64,000 nucleotides of DNA from Arenicola marina (taxonomy: Eukaryota; Annelida; Polychaeta; Arenicolidae). Shown in pieces: positions 35,801-47,800 of the stretch. The stretch spans positions 54,367,670 to 54,431,669 of the forward strand of contig OZ025248.1 of assembly GCA_964019135.1 (NCBI GenBank), written 5' to 3'. Numbering within the stretch: the first letter of the stretch is position 1; each line of letters opens with the position of its first letter. The position numbers and the translations under genes were made by a program. Under the pieces are notes generated by a model that was given only the letters and a program-made list of their open reading frames with translations, was not told where the DNA came from and did no database searches.

Positions 35801-38800
35801 GTGGAGAAGCCATACCTACCCTCCCTACTGCTGGACGGACTTGGACTCGCCCTCGGGGTGGGAGGACTGTTTGGCGTGGAGAAGCCATACCTACCCTCCC
35901 TACTGCTGGACGGACTTGGACTCGCCCTCGGGGTGGGAGGACTGTTTGGCGTGGAGAAGCCATACCTACCCTCCCTACTGCTGGACGGACTTGGACTCGC
36001 CCTCGGGGTGGGAGGACTGTTTGGCGTGGAGAAGCCGGACACCATGGATGTCGTGTCACTCTCCTCGTCGCTCTCGTCATAGTAAGCGTGGACGTGCACG
36101 TCGGGTTTGGGCGACGCGTCTGTGAATTAATAAACATAATATGACGGCAGTGCGGACATTCACCTCCTTAAATCGGCACTCGCTAGTTATAGATGTGGTG
36201 TTCACTAGCTTGCAACAGAAACAGGTAGATCTAGTAGAACGACTCTAGAAAACCAAACCTGTGCGTTCTAAGGGGCATGTAGTGTTAGAGGACGAATACC
36301 ATTATTTGTATTGAGATGCCCACTGTATAACGAGTTAAGAAAACAATATATAGATGCGAAATACTTGGAGCATATACATTTCGAAACCTTTCGGGAGCTA
36401 ACGCAAACCGCGGTAAAACATGAACTACGAAATTTAGCTATATATATTCTGAAAGCAAAAGGGCCACATTCCTTGTACATAAACAACGATGCCAACACTA
36501 AGTGACTGATTTTATGTATGTTTTCTTTTTGTACTTTAGGCCTGTGGACGTCAAATACAATTAAATTATAATTACACAAATAGTTATTATTACCCCCATT
36601 CACCGCCTAGGTGGTCAGGGGCCAACCGAATGGTCTGACCATCCTTATGATATGGATGAGTTATGGTTGTGGTATGCTCGATTGTCCCCCATGCGGAGAT
36701 GTCCCCCCCCCCCTGTATCTATCATAATGGCACCGCACGAACACGTGGAGCAGGGGTCTCAATATCATGTATTATATGTAAGGGGGACAACCGCACATAG
36801 GGGGGACACTTCCGCATGTCACAATAATACTGATCTGCATGGTAGAGGGTGAAAACAAAAAAGCCGCATCGATATCGGAATTTTGATACGTAATACACAA
36901 GAAAGACACACAAGAGAAAAGTGTCTTTGGCAACAAGCCGCGTTCTGTATTGTCCGCTATAAGTTGCACAGGTCGGGCATGTGCAGGTTGAAACCGCCCC
37001 AGCGTTCACAGCTCACCTTTATCCGGTTTCGTGAAGCCCGACGTTGTGGCTAGCGAGCTGGTATCATAGAAAATGGCCGCGATGCCCATCTTGTTCATCC
37101 ATCTAGGAAATTAAAGGAAATAATGATATATTATATACACGGTCCTCGACGGTTCCAAAAATGTACACTAAGGTAAAGGTTTTGAATGGAAATGATGAAT
37201 ATGTATGTAGGTTCTTCTTTTAATAGTAAACATCTAGTTTTTTTTCAATTCGTGGTGCTTATAGTTATACAAAGTACATCTATTCACACCTCTTTACTTA
37301 CTTGCTCATGTCGTCCTGCCTCTCAGAGGCGAAGTAGAACGTGAACCCGCTGTGATAAGCCTTAAAAGCACTGAAAATACATCAAACCGACACGATGATA
37401 AAAACATCTAAAAACTGAAAATACTTGACACTATTACTATTTACCGAGCGTTAGAGGAGGAAGTATAGCATTACATATAAGATGATGCGATGCAGTCACG
37501 TTAAGTTGCAGGGTACGGTTTATTCAAACATCTGCGCAAAACTACACAAGGGCTTGTACACATGTACTTGATAGAGGAAGCTGCTACATGTCGCTAAGTC
37601 TAACCACTTACAATTTTTTGGTCTTGATCTCCGGTGCAGGCGAGATCTTAAAGGCCGGAAGATGTAAGACCCCTTGAGCCTTCATCTCCTGCACAAACAA
37701 CAACCAGTCAAACGCATGTTTTGTAATCTCTGATCGCCATCCCAATGTAGCATAAAAAAATCCCATTTTGCCTGCAAACTTCACAAAAGTCGCAATAAAT
37801 GAGTTACTTCAGCCGTTAATCACATAGGTGCCGAATCGATAAAGGTAAAATAAGGACATGTTAAATTACTGAAGACGCCGCTATCAGGAGACACTGCCTC
37901 GTTAGTTAAAGTGTCATTTATAGGCAAACCTTTGAAGTTCACTTGGCCATGACTCCAGCATATCAACAGCAGAACCTCCCTAATCCCAGGTTAACCGAAA
38001 TCATGCCAATATAGGAACTTTTTTGTGCGTCTTATCCCGTACTCGAACCTTGAAAATCTTAAAAATCTGTAACCCGAATATATTGCTCCGTCCAAGGCAC
38101 ATTCCGTCTATAGAGGTATCACTGTATATGTCTATACATAATTAGCGAGTGTGTGCATCTGGTTTGAGATTATTATAGGTTTGAGGCTATTGTAGGCGGT
38201 ACTGGTCTGCAACAGACACGATAGAGGTATCACAGATCTCACCTCTGGGTCCTTGAAGTAATACAGGTTCTTCTCCTTGAGGACGAACCAGCGCTTCGCC
38301 CAGTGTTTGTGGATCAGTCCCCCTCCCTCTCGCTTCTTGTAGAGCCACCCCTGACAGTCCCCGCCCCCCAGGTCCTTGCACGAGACCCGACGGGCTGCTC
38401 CTGTAATTACAAACAACAAAATAAGATGTCACTGGCATGCTGACCGGAAGTAATACACTGACCGGAAGTGATACACTGACAGGAAGTGACAGACTGACGG
38501 GAAGTGATACACTGACCGGAAGTAATACACTGACCGGAAGTGATACACTGATCGGATGTGGATCAAAATTGAGAAAATGACTTTGTGGAGTTCAGTGCGT
38601 CCATTAAAATTCAATATCTAGGCGGTAGATGGTCCCTCAGAATGGAGTATTTACTTATCCGTCATATGAAAGACTATCCGGCAGGGATGAATAGGTGGCT
38701 CCGTCCTTTTAGAGGCCGTACTTTTGTCGTCAGTCTGGCATTGCTCAACGAAAAGCCCACTTTTTGCTTGGGGGAAGGAGGTGGGGGGGGGGGGGCGGGG

Positions 38801-41800
38801 TACCAGTGTCCTGGTCGTGCCAATAATACTTCTTTCATTGACCCAGGCTCCGATTCCCTTCATTGCGTCTCATACAAGAAAGCACTGATTGTGTTTTGAC
38901 TTTTTTTCAGTCCAGTTCGGGTTCTTTTGTCATACTATTAGCATGTCCCAGGTGGAGATGTTTGATTGTGTTTTTGTCTGAGTCTACTTCACCAATAGCA
39001 GTGGTATCCTGAGGCACACCATGAAGCTCGAGAGCATAAAGTGGTGGGTCAGTGAACTTCAATTTTTAATTCAACGACCTGGCTGCATTGGGCCAGGAAG
39101 GACTTTCCGAACGAAGTGCTGAAACTCGAACATTCGGGTTCAAACAGGACGCCCTACGGTAAATTTAGATCAACAGGGGCGGATCCAGGATTGTTAAAAG
39201 AGGTCCACTGGAACTTGCGACCGGGGGGGAGGGGTCTAAAAAATGCGACCAGGGGTTCTAGCAAATTGACGCGTGGGGGAGGGGGGGGGGGCGGTCCACG
39301 CCTCAGATGGCATGAACTTTGCTTTGGAAAACGGCATTCTTCCTCAAAAACTGGTGGGGGACACCGGTACCCCCCAGTACTAAGAGCAGACTATTCTATC
39401 TATCCGTCTGAAATGTTAAAACGGAATTGGACTCGCCCTCGGGGTGGGAGGACTGTTTGGCGTGGAGAATTCATACCTACCCTCCCTACTGTTGGACGGA
39501 CTTGGACTGGATGGCGGACAGTTAACGCAAACGTTTCGAACTACGTCTGGCGCACAAGTTCGAGTTACTTGGCATACTACCACGGTCGCTGTAGCGTCAC
39601 AACAATTATGGGCAATGCGACATCTTTGAACCCGGAGAAGACATATACGTGAATATTACACAACGGATCGGAGTGAAGGTTGCACGGCAACTGTGTACAG
39701 GCCGTATTGTTCCTACGGCTCAGTGATATTGAACTGTGACCCTCTTTCACTGGTAACAGGGATGCTGGCATCGGGTTGGTCCTGGCAGATGTAGATAGAT
39801 AATTGTAACGTGATTTGCATATCATTAATAGGGTTTGCCCCCACTCCCCCCCCCCTCCCAAGACCGTAAGCCGTTGCATCATACATAGTGGGCATTATTC
39901 TCCATTAAATAAAGGGAAAGTTAGGCTTAAAGCTATTCAAACAGTTGTTACCCGCCACTTAAGGCACATTTGCATAGTACACTAAAATGAAAGATTAGCA
40001 TTCACGTTTAACAAAACAGCAACACTGGCTTAAAAATGTTATGGTAAACCTGGCCGAAAAGGCATTCTTTCTCTTGGCAGCTGACTGTAAGTTGGAAGCT
40101 ATGTGAACTACGTCACAGCTTTGTGTGTAATTCACCGATTTATTGCACCATTTTAGGGATGCTGAACATACTACATTTTCGTGATAACAAATCATTCTTG
40201 CATTATTTAGACCTTAAACAGATAATAATTTTAGATCTTGGGAAGATTTGGGCGGGAAACAACGAATAGCTATAAAAAGTCTTCAAACCAAACACCTACA
40301 GCATATGATAGATCGAAACAAACAGAAGTGTATGCAGGAAGACCCCTAATTATCGCGTTGGAACCCGATAAACCACGATATCAGCGTCCCTCCCTACATT
40401 TTGTGCAATGAACTCGCCCAATCTAATACCCACTCGGGATTAACACGCAATGGACCCGTCAAGGGGTTAAATGGGAAGTAAAGTCGGCCATTTTATCGGC
40501 AGTCACAAGAGGGTGAAAAATACACCTGCATAATTATATTTATAAATATATATATAACAAATATTTCAGTGGATCTTTATATTATACTTAGGAAAGTAAA
40601 ACCATATTTTATCACCAATATTATAATTACCCACTTTTTAAATGTACGTTTTATGATATATAAGATATATATCATTCTGTTAATAATTTCACCCATTCTT
40701 TTGTGTTTTTGCATTTTGGGCGTCTTACAGACCTAACGCTGTATCATAGTAAAGTATTGACCGCTGGTTATGATTAGATTTCTGTATCATGTAAAAGAAG
40801 TAACGAATTGCATTGGCATAATATATGACACAATGTTTGTAAGTGGCAAGGCGCTTTCTGCCACTAGCTGTGATGGTCACGTCAAGTCTGTGCATAAAGC
40901 GGTCTAAAACACGAGTACACTGATTGATTGACACTCAAGAGAGCAGAGACCACTCACCTAACCTCCTCATGGCATGTTTCTTTCGTAGGAGGGAGGACGG
41001 GGACTGGGTGGGCGACTCCTTGGGTTCCCGCGTATTGGCCACCTTCTGGGGCACCCCGCCCACGATGTTCACTGTGTAGCTCTGGTTAGAACTGCAATTA
41101 ATCAAGGACACCGCTGTAGATCTTCGTCAGTGTGCGCGAGAGAGTCAGGTAAATATCATTTAAAAACATACACATAAGTTACATGCAACGGGGACACGAA
41201 TAATTAAGCAGCACAGCTTCACATGGAGACCTCGTGTCATTTTCGTTTTGTCATGTTAGGGTCATATAATATAATATAGGGCAGTTTTTGCCCTTTGTAT
41301 CAAGCGTCACGAAAAAAAATAGCTACCTGAAGTCACAGATCAGAAGCAGAACTTGCGTTAGGAAGTTACCTTCTTGATGATGTCAATAGATACCCCCACC
41401 CTATATAACATCTTGCTATTTCTCCGCTATGCGTACAAATTAAGGGAAAAACTGTTTCAAAATGTTACCTTATTTACTTGATGTTATTTGTATATACATA
41501 TATTTGAACTTTGAGGCTGTGAGCCTACAGTATGTAGTGACCACTTGGCGCTGGCGATACGCTGGCGTGCACGATACAAGAGGCACAATACAGACCACTA
41601 ATTGTAACCGGACCCCGTTGGAGTGACGAGGGGGTAAACAAAGCGATTTGCTAACACTATCAAATGGTCCAACGCAAGGTGAAGGTCAAACCTGGCCCGA
41701 GTCGAGACGAAAAGTTTATAAATTAATAGGAATCTCGTTTACACGTGATCGCGCACGAGATTCTCAATAGTTGTTAGATCGTGGTCTATGTCGTGTATTG

Positions 41801-44800
41801 GTCCAAATTACCAGCCAAAATTTACAAAAAAAATCCGTGTATACAAACAAGACAGCGCCAGCCGATCAGCCTGTCGCATATTGAGCTCGCAATTTATAAG
41901 GCAATAAATAGCATATAGATATAAATAGTGTCTTATGAAATCGTGATTGTTTTTTTTGTGATCGTGAACAAAAGGCCCTTTTTTTGGTGGCTAAATAGCA
42001 GCTGAGGGCCCGCCTTCCTGAAAAACTGCCTGTCCAATATTGTAACTGCCCGCCCATCCGGCGGGTAGGCGGGTCTCTGGCTAATACCCTGTACACAGTC
42101 CCGCCATGTTATGCATGATAAGTATAACTGCAGGCGCCGAGTCCACCCAATAGTAAGTCAGTGCCGTTTAAACCCACTCTACGCGGCAACACGTGGTGTA
42201 CACCCTGTGTCAAGCCATGATGCACATACCCGGATGTAAGCCGCAAACACAAGTACTGTGTACGGCTATGATTGGCACCTTGTTGTACAACTCCAATGAC
42301 GGACAGCAACACGACATACTTACACGCAGCTTGTGAAGAGATTACTCATCGTGCTTTATCGGCAAGGACACGACACATGTCACCAGTAGTAATAATCCAG
42401 ACAGAAGAACGCTAGTTCACCAGTCACGACAATACTCCATGGCCGTAAAGACCCTCAACAACACACTTCATTCATAATCCATAAGTAAAGTATTCACCGG
42501 CCCCTACAGCCAGCAGCCACCAAATTAGACCAACTTAGACCAACAGCAGCCACCAACTTAGACAAGCAGCAGCCACCAACTTAGACAAGCAGCAGCCACC
42601 AACTTATACGGCAAACAGTACACTGGTTTAGGCCAAGTGGGCGCGTACAGCAGGCCAGGATCAGGAAGCCGTGGAATCTTCAACTGATGGCTATAATGTG
42701 TCGCCGTTGTTGTCAAAAAACGACAGGAAGAACGCCAATCATTAATCCACAGAAATCCTGTAAGAGTCTAAAATGCCAATGGTCAGGGTATACAGGGTAA
42801 GTTTTAAGTAAAAAATCCAACGAATGCCGCCATAACGTCGTCTTTCCACGACAAGCGCGCCTGTTGAAATGAGAAAAACGGATAAAGTTCCGATGAAGCT
42901 TAATTAAAGGGAAGCGAAAATGCCCACGCGCGTCTTCAGTGAAGTTCTCTGTTACTTCCGCTAGTTTCGCTTACACGTTACGGAGCACAGGGGGCTTGTA
43001 ACCAGCCAACCACGGATACGCGGGGTCGTGACCGGGCACCCCTGACACGGCGATAGCAGAGAGCAGCCGCCAGATCATTGCATCCAGCGGGAGTGTGTGC
43101 TGTGAGTGGGGGGGGGGGGGGGAGAGGTATGGGGTGTTAGGGACAGGCGTCACGTCACTGGGCCGGACACAGTGTGACACAGAAAGCAGCTCATAGGTTC
43201 ACCAAATCTATACCCGTCATTTAATGAAATCTACCCAAACACTGCACTTCAGCATGCAGGATTTGACGTCATATGTCCTGACCTATCTCTATGGCTTCTG
43301 TAGCAGCTTGCGAACTTGTGTTCTTCTTATTCGCCCAGTATCTCATACACGTGGTGTAACGTGCGTATTGCACATCGCGTTAACTACCAGCGCGAATACT
43401 GTAATGTCAAACAATGGTAGGTACTACTGCTGCTACATTCTACGTCAATATACTGCTGCTACATTGAATTGTCAAAGACTGCTGCTACATTCAACTGCCA
43501 AAGACTGCTGCTACATTCTACTACCATATACTGCTGCTACATTCAACTGCCAAAGACTGCTGCTACATTCTACTACTATATACTGCTGCTACATTCAATT
43601 GTCAAAGACTGCTGCTACATTCAACTGCCAAAGACTGCTGCTACATTCTACTACCATATACTGAAGTTACATTCAACTGCCAAAGACTGCTGCTACATTC
43701 AGCTGCCATATACTGCTGCTACATTCTACTGCCATATGCTGCTGCTACATTGAATTGTCAAAGACTGCTGCTACATTCAACTGCCAAAGACTGCTGCTAC
43801 ATTCTACTACCATATACTGCTGCTACATTCAACTGCCAAAGACTGCTGCTACATTCTACTACTATATACTGCTGCTACATTCAATTGTCAAAGACTGCTG
43901 CTACATTCAACTGCCAAAGACTGCTGCTACATTCTACTACCATATACTGAAGTTACATTCAACTGTCAAAGACTGCTGCTACATTCAGCTGCCATATACT
44001 GCTGCTACATTCTACTGCCATATACTGCTGCTACATTCTACTGCCATATACTCAGGGAGAGACATAACCGACTGCCCGACTGCCCGGGACAGTTGAGTTA
44101 CAGGTTCGGACAGGTCATAATGCTGGTTGTATGCCCGACGGACAGTTGAAGATTTAGAGCCTGCAGACTGCGATCTCTCGCTATTCAGCAATGTTGAGCA
44201 GTTACACTGAGCTAAAAACCTGCTGCTACATTCAACTGCCAAAGACTGCTGCTACATTCCACTGCCAAAGACTGCTGCTACATTCAACTGCCAAAGACTG
44301 CTGCTACATTCCACTGCCAAAGACTGCTGCTACATTCAACTGCCAAAGACTGCTGCTACATTCCACTGCCAAAGACTGCTGCTACATTCAACTACCAAAG
44401 ACTGCTGCTACATTCAAATACCAAAGACTGCTGCTACATTCCACTGCCAAAGACTGCTGCTACATTCAACTGCCAAAGACTGCTGCTACATTCAACTGCC
44501 AAAGACTGCTGCTACATTCCACTGCCAAAGACTGCTGCTACATTCAACTGCCAAAGACTGCTGCTACATTCCACTGCCAAAGACTGCTGCTACATTCAAC
44601 TACCAAAGACTGCTGCTACATTCAAATACCAAAGACTGCTGCTACATTCAACTACCATATACTGCTGCTAAATTCTATTGCTGCTACATTCTACTGCTAT
44701 AGACTGCTGTTCCATTCGACTGCCATAGACTGCTGCTACCTTCTACTGCTGCATTCAAGACTGCTGCTACATTCAACGACCATATACTGCTGCTACATTC

Positions 44801-47800
44801 TGTTGGTGCTGCATGCAACTGCCATATACTACGCTACATTCTACTGCTGCATTCAACTTTCATATACTGCCGCTACAGTCTACTGCCATATACTGCCGCT
44901 ACAGTCTACTGCCATATACTGCCGCTACAGTCTACTGCTGCATTCAACTTTCATATACTGCCGCTACAGTCTACTGCCATATACTGCCGCTACAGTCTAC
45001 TGCTGCATTCAACTTTCATATACTGCCGCTACAGTCTACTGCCATATACTGTCGCTACAGTCTACTGCCATATACTGCGTTACATTCTACTGCTGCATTC
45101 AACTTTCATATACTGCCGCTACAGTCTACTGCCATATACTGCCGCTACAGTCTACTGCTGCATTCAACTTTCATAAACTGCCGCTACAGTCTACTGCCAT
45201 ATACTGCTGCTATAGTATATTGCAACTTACTGCTGCTACACTCTATTGCAACTTACTCCTGCTATATTCTACAGCCACTGACACTGACAACAATACTGAC
45301 AGGACACTAGCATCTATACTGATATGAGGGGCCGGCCCGATAGCTCAGTGGGTTAGAACGCTCACCTGGGGTGCTCTGGCCACCTGAGAGCCTAACGACA
45401 CATGGATCGATGGTTCGAGCCCCGCTGTGGCCATGTATGTGTGGTCACAGGATCAAGATCCTTTGTCCTTTTTCGCAAAGAGTAGGGGGTTACCCCCGGG
45501 GACATGGCTCCACTCGCCCTTCCTTCTCCCATTGACGCGATATGACCCAAAGTGGTTAAAGCGTCCTGAATATACAACCAACCATCCTATACTGATATGA
45601 CACCTATACTGACAGACACTGACACCTATACTGCCAGGTCACTGACACCTAAACTGTCATTACACTGACACCTATACTGTCAATACACTGACACCTATAC
45701 TGGCAGGTCACTGACACCTATACTGCCAATACACTGACACCTATACTGTCAATACACTGACACCTATACTGGCAGGTCACTGACACCTATACTGCCAATA
45801 CACTGACACCTATACTGTCAATACACTGACACCTATACTGGCAGGTCACTGACACCTATACTGCCAATACACTGACACCTATACTGGCAGGTCACTGACA
45901 CCTATACTGTCAATACACTGACACCTATACTGCCAATACACTGACACCTATACTGTCAATACACTGACACCTATACTGGCAGGTCACTGACATCTATACT
46001 GGCAGGTCACTGACACCTATACTGGCAGGTCACTGACACCTATACTGCCAATACACTGACCTATACTGTCAATACACTGACACCTATACTGGCAGGTCAC
46101 TGACACCTATACTGCCAATACACTGACACCTATACTGTCAATACACTGACACCTATACTGCCAATACACTGACACCTATACTGCCAATACACTGACACCT
46201 ATACTGTCAATACACTGACACCTATACTGGCAGGTCACTGACACCTATACTGCCAATACACTGACACCTATACTGTCAATACACTGACACCTATACTGCC
46301 AATACACTGACACCTATACTGCCAATACACTGACACCTATACTGGCAGGTCACTGACACCTATACTGGCAGGTCACTGACACCTATACTGCCAATACACT
46401 GACACCTATACTGTCAATACACTGACACCTATACTGGCAGGCGCGATAGCTCAGTTGGATAGAGCGCTCGCATTGAGTGCTCTGGCCACATGAGAGCCTA
46501 ACGGCACGCGGATCGATGGTTAGAGCCCCGCTGTGGCTATGTGGTCGCAGGATAAAGATCCCAGGTTTTTCTTCGTAAAGAGTAGGGGGTTACCCCCGGG
46601 AACATGGGTCCACTCTCCCTTCCTTCTTCCATTGACGCGATATGACCAATAGTGGTTAAACTTCCTGAATAACCAACCACCCAACCGTCATTGATGGGGT
46701 CGGCCAGGGTATTATATTATTATAGTACTAGAGGACATGCCAGCTAAACACAGCGAGCGATCGCGTTAGAATGCGGACAAACATGTCAGTTTCATTTTGA
46801 GCCAAAAGATAATGAAGCGCAAAATCCTGGAATTTATCTACAAAGGGCAGACAGCGCTTAACATAAGACATAGTTGACTATGATTATTAATATATGCCCA
46901 GCAGTGGCCCAAAGGGTGTACTGTAATAACCTTAACCTTGGGGAATCCTGTGTCCACGCCGTGTATTCAAAGGGTGCACTGTGGTAACATAAATCACGGG
47001 GGATCCTGTGTCCACGCCGTGTATTCAAAGGGTGCACTGTGGTAACATAGATCACGGGGGATCCTGTGTCCACGCCGTGTATTCAAAGGGTGCACTGTGG
47101 TAACATAAATCACGGGGGATCCTGTGTCCACGCCGTGTATTCAAAGGGTGCACTGTGGTAACATAGATCACAGGGGATCCTGTGTCCACGCCGTGTAGTC
47201 AAAGGGTGCACTGTGGTAACATAGATCACAGGGGATCCTGTGTCCACGCCGTGTAGTCAAAGGATGCACTGTGATAACATAAAACTTTGGACCTTGTTAG
47301 AATGAAATAAACAGTTTTAAGTTTGACTTCAACCAATGGAACCGAGGGGAACCGAGGGCAATCATACTCCATCGTTTATGAAAAAACTCAACAGACATGG
47401 CGATCGAGCTTGGTGGGTGATACCCCATATTCCATCGTTTATGACCTGCTGTCAAGCGATCACCCCGCGGCCCTATTTGCGGTCGGGAAATTTATCGACG
47501 TAGCCATGAAACTAAGAGTGTGTATACGTTTTGCAAAATTTTCTCTCTATGTGTTTTTTGTTACATGGCAACACGCGTGTATTTACATGTCGTAGACCAA
47601 TAAAGAATTGAATTGAATTGAATTGTTTATGAAAGAACCCAATAGACATGGCGATCGAGCTACAGGGTGAAACTGTACATTGGCTCCTAGATGGCGGAGG
47701 CATTTTGAGCCCTAACAGACGGGGCCAGCCAGCCTGTGGATTCAGCAGCTTGGTGTGGGCCATACAGACCCCATGGCATCTCTATAGTAAGTGTCACAGC

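Noticed and set aside
35251-36144. Plus-strand frames of 193-297 codons and a 242-codon minus frame over the 75-bp VNTR
   Set aside because: They are shadow frames of the CNK exon 10 repeat; only the STPNSPPTPR frame has matching splice phases and family similarity.
42109-42312. 67-codon minus-strand frame as an extra CNK exon
   Set aside because: No good acceptor or donor in the needed phase and no resemblance to the family.
43224-45327. Plus-strand frames of CCYIQLPKTAATF-type repeats, up to 378 codons
   Set aside because: 26-bp units cycle through three frames and give a 78-bp open pattern; the array is intronic and shows no coding signal.
45340-45430. Functional tRNA gene
   Set aside because: The A and B boxes are there, but the sequence is the head of a SINE with body, tail and TSD, and it does not fold as a full cloverleaf that I can support.
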